Shown: positions 29,501 through 44,500 of the stretch, piece after piece
Numbering within the stretch: the first letter of the stretch is position 1
Layout of the letters: each line of letters opens with the position of its first letter
NCBI RefSeq assembly: GCF_037975245.1
Contig: NC_092576.1
Location: forward strand, 36,980,611 to 37,044,610
Direction: 5' to 3'
Length of the DNA stretch: 64,000 bases
Source: Apostichopus japonicus
Lineage: Eukaryota; Echinodermata; Holothuroidea; Aspidochirotida; Stichopodidae
Made by a program: the position numbers and the translations under genes
The notes under the pieces: generated by a model
What the model saw: the letters and a program-made list of their open reading frames with translations, nothing else
Databases searched by the model: none
What the model was told of the DNA's origin: nothing

Positions 29501-32500
29501 TGTCAATGGTATCATTTATTTTTGTTAAGGAATTTTATCTGCAATCAAATGTTATGATATTGCAACAAACTGATATTTGAAAAAAAAAAGCAAATAAAAG
29601 TTCAAGCACAGAAGGAAATTGTTGCACAGTTTTTTGGCCTAGACTGACACTCATCACTATTATTGTCCTGTTTGTGCTGCTTGCTGGTCAAAAAGCAATT
29701 GACTATTTCTACAGCAAAGACATCGTGATGCTGAGTCTACAATTTTTTTTAAAAGACATAGAATTTTATCATTTAAAAACAAAGCAGGCAGCCTCTAAAA
29801 AAGGAGTGGGCGGTGACACTAAATATGATTTCTTTTAATTTGGCCTAATAATTGATCTGAAACAAAGAAATAGTGTTTAAAATTGCATGAAATGAAACAC
29901 AAAACCATGATATATAATATAAAACATCAAACTCACACAACTATCTACCGGCCTAGGCCTATATACCATCTAAATAAACTTACAGCTTACTATGAACGTT
30001 ACACTAGAGGCAGTGTCAAAAGGCATCATCAAAACTTATGCACATTGTCAGTTATATGAACAGACTTACAATTGTTGGAAAGTGAAACACAATTTGCTAA
30101 CTTTGAATATAAAACATTGACACACAAATGACACACCCTTTTCCTGGTAATTTGTCTCGAGGTACCCTCAAACTAAAAGAAATCACTTGAGGCATGCAGA
30201 ACCGTAGCAAACTAGGCTCAAACGTGAAATACATTATTATCTGATGTAAAATTGTAGGAGACACTATTTTCAATGTTGGTATAGGTCCCGGGGGTGGGTC
30301 GTACAACTGACAAGTGCATTCAATATGCCACATTAATATTTCGCTAAACTGGTATGCTTAGCTATACACACTAAACGCTGTTAAACTTCTCTGACGATTT
30401 TAGTACTAAATTGCAACTTATATAAGTTAGACATTAATTTTAAGTCCACCAATTTCCGTAAATTTGGTAAGCCATCATAATATAGGATGAACTTTACCAT
30501 AATGGTGAATAACTCATTGCAAAACTTAAAAAATATACCGCCATTTTTTTTACGCGGAACTCGGGTCATTACGCGCTATTCATGCACTTACTATTTAAAG
30601 TTCGTCCAAGTTTACTCTTTTACCAAAGCATAAAAAATTAATTCAAACCTCACATCTAACAGCACATTAGTTCGTAAGTTTACCACTTCGACTGGTTCCG
30701 GCAATGTTTTATGTTGAGTACGATCGGCGATCTTTTGTCGCGGCTTACGCGGAACCCATGTACCTACTGTAGGCTACGTCTTAAACACATGGTACCGGAC
30801 AGTGCTGCGTTTAATTCAGGGTGTCAAGCGTTTCATTATCAACGTGTTAGCCTTCGTAATGTAACGTTACACTTTAACCGTTAGCTACGGCTGGTTTAAG
30901 ATTCTCTTACCGTGAAAAGTAAGAGCTTAGACTATTGCAATATTATACAAATAATGAATGGTTATGAGTGCAATAGTGCAAATATTTCGTGAGTTGGAAT
31001 GTTCCATTCAACGAGGCTCAGCCGAGTTGAATGGAACAGATTACATCTTTCAACGAATGAAATATTGCACGAATGGAAACCATTCATTATTTGTTTTATA
31101 CAACATTTTATTAAGATGGGTAAAATTCACTCATGCCACAGATTGTTTTGAACACACAGGTTTCTCTGCTCTCTTACCATTGAAAAAAGAGCTACCAAAA
31201 AAGTATAACCCATGGTTCTATTTCATAGAGTGGAATAGAGCGGATTTTGCATGCAATCAACGAGCAATTGACCAAAGAAATGACCAGAATACAATTAGGT
31301 GTTGTATAAATATGTATATCCTCCGCCAGCCTTTTAAATTTAATTTAATTATTGAATCAGTCATAAAATTAGTTTCCAACTTATTATGTTATACTTAATA
31401 CATTATATACTGTGGAGTGTGGGCCTAACTAGACAAATGAGGTAAAGTTAGCAGAGGTATAGTAAGGATGGGTGTTTATAACTAATCTAGGCGAGACCTA
31501 GGCCTAGGCTTACAGTAGGTCAAAAGTGAGAGATCAAAATATTACAGGTTAAACAGGTTCAAAACTGGGGGTGGGCAAAATTGAATAGGGAAGTTAAACT
31601 CAAATGAGTCTATACAATTACATAATAATACGATATAACGGTGGCTTCGTTCATACTGGGTAGGCTTAAGCTATGTTATTTTAAACCGGGCCGGCTATCT
31701 GGCTTCGCTACTGGTTTGTCGGTCGGCTGGAGAGTGGAAAGTTTAACATATGAACGCCACGAAATTAATATAGCCCTATATAATATTTGTGTCTTTACAA
31801 TGATTGGAAATTATTTTATCTTTATTATTACGAAATTGATTGCAAGTAGGGTATAGGCCTATACGATAAATACACGTATCGAGATGTGCTGTATCTCCGG
31901 GAAGGAAACTCATTTGTCGCGGGTCACTCACGGCAGGAACGTTGTCGAGTCTCGCTAGTGTAGGCTGTAGGAATTAATGCACTGACTTACAGGAATAAAG
32001 CAATAGCATACATTATGAAAACTACAGAAATAGTAATGTATGTGCTAAATATAATATTACAGACCAAATATAAATATTTATGATATTGCTTTTTATTTTC
32101 TTCTAAATTTCATCATCTTACGAATTTTATTTTAATAAAAGCATCATTATATCATGGGTTTTTTTTTCCATTGGTATGCTTGGCAAGCAAGTTTGAAAAA
32201 GTCACCACTCTAATTTCTTTTTATTATTAATAATGCAAATGCAATAAAGTTCCTAATATTATGAATATTGAAATCATTAGAAATTACAGACAATTCTTTT
32301 TTATTCATTTTCGTGTTCGATTACAGATACGTTGGATATTCGTCATGTGTATTTATCCATCATGGATGAACTATAAGATAAGTTAACTGTGATATTTTTT
32401 CCTATTCTTCAGATTCCAATATCTGATCTATGCCTACAATGGTCCTTCAGTGGATTTGACGGTGAAGATATCAGACTTGAGTCCGGTCTTAGTTTATCAA

Positions 32501-35500
32501 GCCTATCATCAGTAGTGAAGATATCCATCAATGAAAAAGGAAAGGGAAATACACTTAGCGAGGAAGAAGTGATCGGATTGATAAACTATGGAATAAATTC
32601 ACCAAGATTCAAGGAACTATGGTAAGGGGAAAACATCGTGACAGGCCTTGGTTGATAATGTGTGGGTAAGATTAAGAGGGGAAGGAGGGGTAGTCAGAGG
32701 GTAAACGTATGGGGTATATAGGAGGGGATAAGGTAATGGTATTGTGCAGTGGCATTTACAAGTCTTGTGTTGAGACGTGCGGTTTGAAATGTTGCAATAT
32801 TTGGAATTATTTTTAAGCTGGGAAATATGTTAACATTTTATTTCACTACTATTTGTGTAATGTACATCACATCGTAAGGCTTTTCCACACGTTAGGATGA
32901 AACATGGTGAGTTTGGTGGTTAGAAGGGGGGGGGGGTGATTTTTAGTATAATAGGAACAACAAATAACTTTAGAACTTATAAACAAACTAAAACTACAAT
33001 GAAAAAAAAAGATCAATTATTACTTAAAATCTAAAACGAAACATGGGAAGATTATCAAGTTTATGGCAAACGAAAAAAGTATTGTTTATTTCTTAATACT
33101 ATTATTTGTAACAAGCTTTAACAGCTTTAATTAATACATATAAATAGTTAAAAATAGCCAATCAGCAAATGTTAATGGGAGGGCCAAATGAGGGGTGGTG
33201 GAAGGGTTGTTTGGCCATCGTAACTAGTGGCAAATACCTGTACCTTGTCAACAGGCAAATTCATTGACCTCCATGTTATTTATTAATGTACAGTAATGGC
33301 ATCAGATATGCATTCAATATTTAAATATTTACTTTCCCTGCTTTCTTTACCTTTGAAGGCTTCACAACTGTAAACTGCCGTCATCGATCAATCCAGACAT
33401 CATACCAGAAGAATCAAGATCAAGGAGTATTAAAGGTATTGTGTTTACATAAGAATTAAAAGAATTATTGACCAAGTGGATTGCTTTTATTGCAATGTTT
33501 CAGATTTGATCTGGGGGTGGGGGTATAATGAGATATATGTTGGTAAGAATGAATGTAGAATGGGGATCCAGTGGTAGATCTTGCATAAACAAACATACTA
33601 TAGTCACGTGTGGTGATAGGGTGGAATGTTGGGGGTGGGGGAATTCCTAAAAGTTTCTCCTTATTTGGAGTTCCTTGAGCTGTTTTAAGTCAGCTTTCTA
33701 TTAAGTCCCTATATATTTATTAAAATAATATCAAAGAGATTTAGTGTTTTGAGTTACTTAATATATTATTGTTTGGCCTATAAAATAAGGACTATGAAGT
33801 AAGCCAGAAGTATTAGGTAACAAAGAGAATACAATTATTAGTTGGATTACTAGTGATTGTTAATTTTAGTACTTAATTACTAATTAATTAGTAGAGAGAA
33901 CATTTCAAAGGTTCATTTTACTGATATTTGACCCCTCTAGTACAGGTACATTACTTCTGACTGTTAACATTATAAGTATGTGAAACAAATTAATATTTAA
34001 TCTTATGTATTGTTTAAAGTAGTCATTTATATCTATGATAATTTATTGATTTTATTATTTCATCTATTTTTACAGTCATATCATCGAGTGAAGCTCGTTA
34101 CCTGGAGCTGATATCTGGTACATGGAGGAAGGTTTGTAATATTTGGTATTTTTTAGTAAATAAAAATCATTAATAATGTTATTTTCTTTCACATTTCCAT
34201 GTGAAAGTGTTATTATTAGTAACATGCATAACAGTGAAGGGGTAGAGGGGTAAATCAATTTTCAAAACATAATCATTAAAAGCCAGCATCCTTGAGAGTT
34301 ATAAACATATATTGTTTCCCGGTATGGAATATTAAAAGGGAAGAAGAGTTGATCAATTTACAAATATAATCATAAAAAGCCAGCATCCTTAAGAGTTATA
34401 AACATATATTGTCTCCCGGTATGGAATATTCCGGTGTCAGAAGATATGATTCTTACAGAAAGAAAACAATATTCCAAATTCCTAGTTCTCAATATCTTGC
34501 TCTTAATTCTAGATACATTTATTTGGATCTGAATGATTACATAATTCCAGGAAATGAATCTCGGTCAAAGTCATGTTCTTTAAAATCTTACTTTGTTTTG
34601 CTGTTTTTTTTTTCTTTAATCAGGGCCCCGTTTCATAAAGGCTTACGATCAATCTTAAGTTTGATATATTGAGCGTGTTCTTTAAAATCCTTCTTTGTTT
34701 TGTTTTGTTTTTCCATCATTTAATATGATTAAATTAGAATAATCACTCAACTGTTATTGTACTTGGAATTAAAGAGATTCTTCAGAATGCATTTTGTTAG
34801 TAAAAATTTCTTCTTTTTTCCCCCGTGGAAAATGTCTGTGCATTATTTTTTTGCAACATAATTAAAATGATGAGCTCATATAATATTACCTTTCTAGATG
34901 CATTCATTAATTTTAACATATATTTAAAAAAAAATATCGTTAAACCCGTTAAACCTAGTGTGAGAGCTTTACTTTGTAGGAAGTAAAACATACACATATA
35001 AAAAGCAAAAATTAACTAATTTAAAACTTTGTTTCAAATATCTGCTGAATTAACCGATAAATTAAACTACGATATTAACACCAAAATTCATTGTCTCTTA
35101 AACGCCTCAATTTTACATGATTAGTATCCTATTAAATAATTACTATTTATTTATTTCAACAGCCCGATGACATCCAGACTATAACAGAGATGTGTTCAGG
35201 TCCTTTGCTCATCCACAGAGACATCAGTGAGTCTATACAGAGGTCAGTCATAGAGCTCCTGGTGAAAGCATCCAATCATGACGTAAGTAAAACATAAAGG
35301 GATATATTGAATAAATACATCAATCAATACAAGTTAAAGTTATAAAATCGCTGAATGTCTTAAGAAGAGATAAGATCTCTTTAGTAATTAAATATTAAAC
35401 TGTTTGAATTAGAACAAGGAAATACAAGTTCAACTTGATAAATATTTTTATGCTCTAGATAAGACAGAATGGTAAATACAAGTAATAAATATAAATAAAA

Positions 35501-38500
35501 TAATAAACTACTGGATAGAGTGTGTAGGATAATAAACAATAAATAATCATTATTAAATTCTTTTTCAAGCTTTTTATTCAGCAATAGTTCCTGTTTATCT
35601 TACCTTCATTAATTTTTCGTACAAAATCTTCCCAGAGAGTGAAATATAAAATAATAATTTAAGAAAGAAAGGGTCAATGAATTGTTTCCTGTTTTACGGA
35701 CTCGGCCGAATATGTTGCTTTTGTACCTTTAAATAAAAACAAAAATGGAAAGTAGTAGAATGCCTCAATAACAAACTGATAATTAAATATAAAATGTATA
35801 AATAATTTAACAGTTCACTAAAGAACCAATCCCACCTCAATCAGATCTTCCTTTCACAAATTAAATAAATTATATTAAAAGTAAACTTATTTGGAACATA
35901 TTAGTTCTGTCTCAAACAACCTCCCCCCCCCCTCATCCCCCTCAAACACATCTTACATTTAAAATGTGTTAGTAGTCTGCATGCTCCCCCACCCTCAAAC
36001 ACCCCTCCTTAACCACTCACACCCATCCCTACCCATTATGACACTCATTGGTCCATTTATCTCTCACCACTTGCACACGCTTTGACAATAACATCATAAC
36101 ATTCACAAGGGTAAAACATATCCACGCCCTCTCTTGCACCAAGGCCCCCTACTAACACCCCGACCAAATATCACTTTACCTTAACACACCCTTCCTTACC
36201 ATAACACTCCCCTCCCTACACCCCTGACATCCCTTGTACCGTCCATCCATCACCCCTCTTACACACCTTTAATTCATTCTACAGAAATAACAATGACTGA
36301 TCTCTTTAATAAACCTAACCCTCTTGTTTACCCTTTAACATCTTGAAATGAAAATAAAGATAAAGCGAAGATAAAACACACTTTTACGAATAAAATTTAC
36401 TTTTTTTACAAATTCAAACCACTAATTAGTAAATATTTAACAAAATATGATTAAAATAAACAAAATATTTTTTATTAATATTAAATTAAAACAACAATAA
36501 AGTTAATATTCCTATATTAATAATGTTATTATTTTCAAGTATTTATCCTGTAAACAAACATGATGATATTAATTCTATTTATTATTTTCCTTTCTTCAGA
36601 TTCCCATATTCCAGGTGAATCTAGTCAGGTCCTTTAGTCAGATTAATAAAGATGGGAACATTATCCTCTCCTCTGGTCTCTCTCTACCAATCATAACATC
36701 AATAGAGAATATGAACATACAGACAGAGAAAGGGAGAGAAATGAATAAACATGAAGTTAATGGAATATTAAACTATCTACAACACTCTCAAAGATTCAAG
36801 GAACTGATGTAAGTATAATTAATAAGTATGTAAATAATATTATTAATTAATGAAAACACTAATAAATATTAATGATGTAAACAAGATAGGAATTATTTAT
36901 ATAGTAAATATTTAATATTTATTGAAGGTTTATTGATAGGTGTATGTAAATGTAGAAGTAAAAGACAGCAAATAAATAATAAATTGAATAAACAAATAAA
37001 CTAACAATGAAAGAACAGTCATCAGGTGAGGAATATGATTAATAGGAGAATAAAATAGAGAGAACATGAGGCAGAAACAATTTAACTTTAACAATAAATA
37101 AAAAATTAAAAAAAAACATGAAATGCATTGAAATAAAGAGATAGCAGTCCCTAGCTTATATGTAAAAAAATAAACAATATATCTCATTGAAACAATAACA
37201 GCAAATTAGGATTTAACTACACCTAGATATGAGGAATAAATCATTTAAGTAACCATCATCTTAGAGTATGTAAAACGACTTTTTAAAAATAAAATAAATA
37301 AACACAAACTTTGATGAATTAAATTAACATAATTTCTTTAAAGGAAATAGGCTGGAACGAAAAAAAAGTCAACTTTGTTATACTAAAGCTCAATATGTTC
37401 CTCTTGAAAAGGAGGAAATTGTCTTGAATAATTTTATAAATTAATTGTTTATTATCGCACATTTATGTTAAACTAAAACAAAACAGTGATACATATTAAA
37501 CATATCGTAGTTGGCCTCATCTATTAATACGGCACCTCTCTCAACTAAACTACCCTAAGATTTCCAAAATCCACCCTTTCCCCACTCCCCCTAAACCAAA
37601 CTATGCTATACCACTTACCAATTTCGTTAAGCTATGTTTAAACACTTGGAAACTTATCTACCCCCCATACACACTCCCCCACACACACTACGCCCCACAC
37701 ATACTACCCCCGCACACACTACCCCCCCCCCACACACTACCCCCCCCCCCCACACACACACACTACCCCCCCCCCCCCCCCCCCCAACACACATACTCAG
37801 CAAGGTCTCCTGTCATACTACTATTGTCCGTCTCTTCTGATCAGCCTGTCGTCACCTCCTCCACTCCAACCCTTTGCTCCCTCCCTTCCGCCATGACAGA
37901 CAACTCTTGATATATGCATATTGTTGTTAGCCCAACTAACATTACAGTCAATCCCCACACAGTAGAGACCAATCAAACAGTCTATATGTAAATAACACTC
38001 AAAATCAGGTATATATTATTTTATAAACAAACAGTACATCTGTGTAAAGAATAATCTCTAAGATTTTAATGTAGATCCTTACTAACATCGCAGTATTTTC
38101 CTGTCCCCTACCAAACAACCCCCCCCTCCCTCCCCAACCCACCACCCTCCCTCCCAAACCTACAAGGCCAATAACCATTATCTTATCTCTATATACTCTA
38201 CATGGTGTGTGCTGTTTACGTGACCCGCCCCGCGGGAACCAACAAGCTACGTTGTGTCCAAATAATCTAATCTATCATATATACCCAATACTGTACACAT
38301 TTATATCATACATTTGTACGTTAAAAATTTCCACTCTTTTCTACTCAGTAAACATTTTGTTTTATCGCAAAAGTCTATTGAACTGATTTCATCATTATTT
38401 GTTCGTGCTAACGATGTACACTGACTGTACTGACAAGTTCAATAGTTTAACATTTTCTTTTGTTCGACACCTGTCAATCAAATACTTGAACAATACAATG

Positions 38501-41500
38501 AAAAGAAGTTGTATTCATTGGAGTAGACGCGCGCGCCTTCCAATGAAAAGAAGTTGTATTCAATGTAACAGCCCGCGCGTCCTTAATAAAAACACCTGGA
38601 ATTTACTGACAAACAAGTACCTGGAGATTACAATAGATACGTCACGTCTAGACACTGTCTGGTTTTCAATCGTTGGTAGGCCTTCCTGATGTTGATTTGA
38701 TTCTGTGAAGAACATTTTTTTTTAAGTATTATTTTTTTTTTCGTCCTTTTTTTTTGTTGAAATTAATAATTGTTGAAGAAAGGAAAGAGAGAAAAGATAA
38801 GGGTATGTATGAAATTAAAAAGAAAAGAAACCAAAGGAAACAAGTGTATAGGGATAATAAATAGCAAATAGCAATTAATATACATATTTATTTCTCAAAA
38901 TATTTATTATAATTTCACTATATACTTAATCTTAGTAAATGTTAAATTAATATACTAGTTAAGAACTAGGGAAAGTCCCCTAAGAAACTAACTAATTTCA
39001 GGAGTTATTGACAGTGTAATTTGACAGTGTAATGGGCTTTCATGGATATTAATAATGGGGATGGTTTGAAAAATGGGCTGGATAACTTTTTTCCAAGTGG
39101 CAAGTACCATCTCCCTTCTGAGAGTCTGTAAGGTTGCAGGCCTGGACGGTCTATATCTATTATAATATACATATAAAACATCACTACATCACTAAATCAT
39201 GAAAAAACAATTATTTGATGGTTCATTGACCATTGTTTATACTTAACAAACTTGGACATTATGGAATTCGGGGAATTGTTCATAAATAGCATACTAGTAA
39301 TTTGTCCAACATTGGGCCGATAAAGTCTTAAAAAAATCATTCAAGTTCCATAATAGTTTTAGATTTGACAATAAATTATTTATTAAAGACGGAAATAAAT
39401 ATTTGCATATTAACTAGCATAGTCCTATTAGTTCCTCCAACACAAGTAATAACAATGGACCCAAGCCCTTGTAACCAAGTACAACATAGCAAAAAAAGAA
39501 AACATTACTTCATCTTTCAGACCTGTTTTAATCTCATTATGTTAATATAACACGAACACATCTACCGCACCTAACATTGTTCCCTCCACCCCGTAAGTAC
39601 GCTCACTAGACTCTCTAATTCATTACTTCATTTACCCCTTCTTTCCTTTTGCAATATAAGCACTTTCCACAGCCCACTCCCCACCTTACACTAACCCTAT
39701 CATGTTCCACTTGTGGTTGACCACCTTCCCGCTGGTATCTTAACCTTTCTTTATATCATCTCATTTCATTATATACTTATGTATTTGATCTTCGTTACCC
39801 TAAGGAAGTATATTTCAGTATTGCGATTGTTCCTTATAGTTCGTACTGTGTATTTGTATTCATCTTTTGCAGTACCATCTAACCACCCCCCCCCTTCACC
39901 CGCCCACACCCTGCCCCGTCGTGCGTCTATAGTGAGAAAAGCAAAACAACGTTTAAAGAGCAAAGTCTATTAGCTGTGACCTAAAGTATTCTAGGCCTTT
40001 CTCCCTCTAATACACGCACACATTCATTTCATCCAGATACGACTGCCTCACCATACTCTGAAGAAAGTGTTATCCATATTTAGGAGTCAATATGCTACTA
40101 TTATATTACCGTACAGTGATCACGCTGTTTCTACACACAGTGTGTATATCTGACAAATGACATCTGTGTACAGACCAACTAGTGATGGTTAATTTTCCTT
40201 TCATTATAATCTTTCTTAATATAATGATGTACACTGTATATCAAGCTCATTGCATTCTTTATACATGACCTGTCAATCGCGCGGTAATACGTCACGTGAC
40301 TAAACGACTGCAGCTCCGGTATCTGGATACGTCAATGATCTGTTGTTCTGAAGGTCATTTTGACAAGTTCTAAATCTGTCTCTATTTTATTATAATGTTA
40401 GCAACACGATGTTTGGAAGAAAACGATACTAGCTACCAACATCTTAAACGATTTCATTAGGCCTATTTTTATATCGAAAACGATCTTAATAAATTGGTGG
40501 AATATGGTTCAGTCGGTGGATTTTTGTATGCTGCCAGGAAAGAATAGGACTTCTAGTACTGGTGCCCCCCCCCCTTCCACCCCCAGTTTTTCTTAAACGT
40601 CACACAGCGTATTTCTTGTAGCAAGACTTTGCGTCTAGGGACCACACCCTATCTATCGTCTAACATTCTTATTTCCGGGTAGGAACCCCAATGCCCTACG
40701 TTGGCTTAAATGACCCCAGGGCAACATACCCTCCATTATAAAATACCACTATGGCCCTCATATCAAGGTCCATGCACCTACTTTCATTTTGAACTTATCA
40801 AATAGAATTTACTAGCACAACCTTCTGTTAGAGCTAATTTATATACACATACATTATAGTCTAAACATACCTCAGAATGCATCATTTGGCTTCTATTTTA
40901 TTTTGTTTTTATTCTGGGGGTGTGGTGGGGGCATCCTAGACCACTATATATGAGAGTTAGCTTCAGTGATGCTACCGCAGCACCCACTCAGTTATAAAAA
41001 AAAAACTATTTAATTCACACATGGCCCTGTCATAAACATTTAAGTCACTACCTAAATCAGTCTGGATATTCTCATTTTACACCGTACCCGGTCCCCCTCC
41101 TTATAAAATCATCCGCACGACAATGGGTTTCGTGATTAAATGATGGCATGTTGTAATTAGTTTAACAAATGTTAACGAATGCAACTGAGCTGAGTGGGTG
41201 GACCGTGTAGCGGACTGGGGACAGTAATTGAAATAGCGCATATCACATGTACAGAGGTCCACATTATCATAGGTCTACTTTCCTTTAGGAAGCGAAAACT
41301 CTCAGCGGGGGGGGGGGGGGGGCTGGCTGCGGCCCTGTTTTTATTTAATGGAGTTATTGAAAGAAAGCCGGCACTTGCACTTACTGATAAACAAACATCA
41401 AGACAGAGCAAATCTTTGCATCAAGTACTGTTTTAACATTTACTTCCGCCAGGCAGAGTTGAATAAAATGTTTGATTGTATACGGACGGGGTTAGTCTTT

Positions 41501-44500
41501 TAAACTGCAATAGCACGGTGAGGTATCTGAGCACTCAAGGAAAAAAATAACGATTGGTAGTTGGGTGGTGGGGGGGGGGGGGGGCGGGGAGGAGGTAGAC
41601 ACTGGGTGAAAATAATGAAACAGCTTTAAAAAGTGCAATAGCACGGTACAGTATCTGAGAACTCAATGATAAAAAAAAATAACGATTGGGCGTGGGGGTG
41701 GGGGAAGGTGGAAAGAATGAAACAGCATGTAAAAGTGCGATTGCACGGTGCCGTATCTTAGCACTCATCGTGGTGTGGTTGGGGAGGATGGGGGTGAGGG
41801 AGATAAAAACGAGGTGGAAAGAATGAAAGAGAGCTTTTAAAGGCATTGAAGACTCGCCCCAAACCGAGTGCGGCCATCTGAAATAGTTAACATTCTGTTG
41901 CCTGCAAGTGACGTTTTGTTCGTGTCGCTACAAAATACAGACAGTAATGAAACGTGATACCTTGTTATCTTTAGCTGGACCTGAGATGTCCATCGCTGTA
42001 TCGTTTCTACACTGTGCTGTGGGTATTCACCGCAGCTGCATGTACTGACTGTACACTAGTGTCTAATTACACGTCATTCAAAACTAGGTCAGATTACCGG
42101 CATGAGACGTTTCTTTTTGCAAGAGTTTTTACACCCTTTAAAAGTGCAATAGCACGGTGCGGTATCTGAGAACTCGAAAACAATATAACGATTGGTAGTG
42201 GCATGGGGATGAGAAAGGTGAGGAGGTAGAAACGTGGTGGAACAAATGTAACATAGCTTTGAAAGTGAAATAGCACCTTGGGGTATCTGAGCACTCAACG
42301 AAAAAAAAAAACGTTTGGTGGTGGGTGAGGGAGGGGAGGGTGGGGAGGTAGAAACTACTGTAGGTGGAAGAATGAAACATAGCTTTTAAAGTGCAAAATC
42401 ACGGTTCGGTATCTGAGCACTCAAAGAAAACTAACGATTGGTAGTTGGGGTGTGGGTGGGGAGGTAGAAACGAGGTGGAAAGAATGAAAAATAGCTTTCA
42501 TTTGTGCATTAGCACGGTGCGGTATCTGATAACTCAACGGGAAAAAGGACCGCTCGGTAGTGGGTTGTGGGTGGGGTTAGAAACGAGGTGAAAATAAGGG
42601 AGAAGAGATTATAGGCCTACTATCATGTAATAAGTATATAAGATGCTGGAGCACTTTATGAAGTTACATGAAATATGTTTCCGATTGAGGGCGCTGTGTC
42701 ATAATGGTACCATTACTGTTGTGAATCTCAGGGATTCGAATTTACAGCTTTGTCATTTTACTAAAGCTACCATCATTTAGAAAATGTCTTCATTCTCGTT
42801 TGACCTTTTCTAACTTCTTCCCATTCCACCTACTGATAGGAATTGAAGACATTAAGCAACGGTTTAATGTTTCATATGCTCATTTAGAGAGCATTACATT
42901 TGTATATTTAACTTCCGACATAAAACATACCGTGTTTATGAAACCAATATCAGGAGATATTCCCCCACGTCTTCAATTTATGCACAAATGTTATTTAGGT
43001 CAGTCCGAATAACACTAACAACAAAATTTAACTGTAATGACACATTTTATGTAAACCGACTCATAGTGCGCAAAGTAATGTTAATATGCGATGTTACCTA
43101 TAAATCTGAAGAAAATAGAAAAAAAAATAGTATGTCTTAACAAAGTATTGACAAAGTAGTGAATTAACATATTTATTTGTGTGTTGCCTATTCATGGGTC
43201 TGTTTGTGCGTTATGTGATTACAATTGAGAAATGACTATAGTTATCGAAACTCCAAGAGGATATCACCCACACTTTCTATATTATACACCCCATGCTACT
43301 AGCCCCCAAGTAAAGGAAACTGACTGATTATATTTCTTTCTCTGATTATAGCCTCATAGACTGTCTGCTGCCCTCATGGATACCCGTCGGACCTTCTCTA
43401 TCCACAATGAAATCTCGGGGAATGAATGGTAAAGTTTATATCGATTAATCGATTGATTAATGACTCTTCCATGTGTCATGTTGTTAACAGTTCGAACCAT
43501 TCCCGTAGTCGACATTAGATTGGGTTTAAGTTTCAGTCAAACTGAGGGCGCTATATCACCGGGCGTCATTGCCTGTTGCAGTAAATAATTTTGACGATGT
43601 TTGTCGGAAAGTCTACTTTGTTTATTATGACCGTGCATACGTTTTTAATTGATGTTTATTATTTGAAATTGTTAAATTGATGAAAAAGTACCTTATAGAC
43701 CCATCTATTCAAGATTGAATTCTATGTCAAAACTGCGACATTCTGTCAAAATGTTGAGAAATGTCGAAATACCACTGATGAAGAAACGTATGAATATCAA
43801 CTCCCACATTACAGAATTGCGACTAATGATCCAACTGTATGTTCTAGCACTGTCTTGTAATGCGTCCTTTAGTTGAACATACAACGAAGGGCAGAAGATT
43901 AATTCTGTACCCCCATTGTGAAAAACATATTTTGAAAAGTGTTGGTATCCGCCCATTGGCCTGGTATTGTGCTATGAATACATGGCTATGAAAACGCTGC
44001 CAATAATGACAAACACTATTAGATGGTTTCCGAAGTAAACAAAATGACACATGTATTGTAACATCGTTAAAACTTTAACACTCGCAGACTAATTACATTG
44101 TCGGGTATTTGTGAAATTTAAGTAATGTCTAAAATATATGTTTTTCCCAAGGATTAAGATCTTTCCTAAATGGCGAAATAAAGGTACTTTATCTTTATAT
44201 ACCTGCGAATTGCAGTGTGAGATAAATATGATTCGTGTTCATTAAGGCCGATGTTCAAGTTATATGTACAATCACATTAACGGTTTGAGATTTGGCGGAA
44301 TGGTAATCACTCGCAATTCTAAACAACTATTTAATAAATGTAAAATATTGCAGAAAAAAACAAACAATTACAGTTTAAAAAGTGTCTAATGATCTTATCG
44401 TGTAACATTGAACAGATTTATAGTTTATTTAATATTTCATTGTAGCTGGGTGCTAACCAGGGACTTTAACGGAAATGGGATTAATTGGGAACATCCAAAG

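Larger units (their letters stand above)
23790..30769 (+). mobile_element. 6,980-bp pogo/Tigger-like DNA transposon with accessory gene
   Basis: Left end CAGTAGGTACATGGGTTCCG and the reverse complement of the right end are identical through at least 24 bp. TA flanks both sides (23788-23789 and 30770-30771), as expected for the Tc1/mariner-pogo superfamily. The motif GRGTTCCGCGTA recurs near both ends (left about 23803, 23820 and 24207; right about 30550 and 30750, inverted), as subterminal repeats that a transposase could bind. Inside are a DDD transposase with a PHD finger (26026-27948) and a two-exon gene with a HIRAN-like domain (28170-29369), both on +. The element sits in the NLR intron in the sense orientation. 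The transposase has one stop and one frameshift, so this copy is probably not autonomous. Confidence 0.85.

Noticed and set aside
30958-31398. 146-codon frame
   Set aside because: It crosses the foldback hairpin, and its sequence matches no family. Chance frame.
37634-37840. His/Pro/Thr-rich frame
   Set aside because: Translation of a CACACTACCCCC low-complexity tract.
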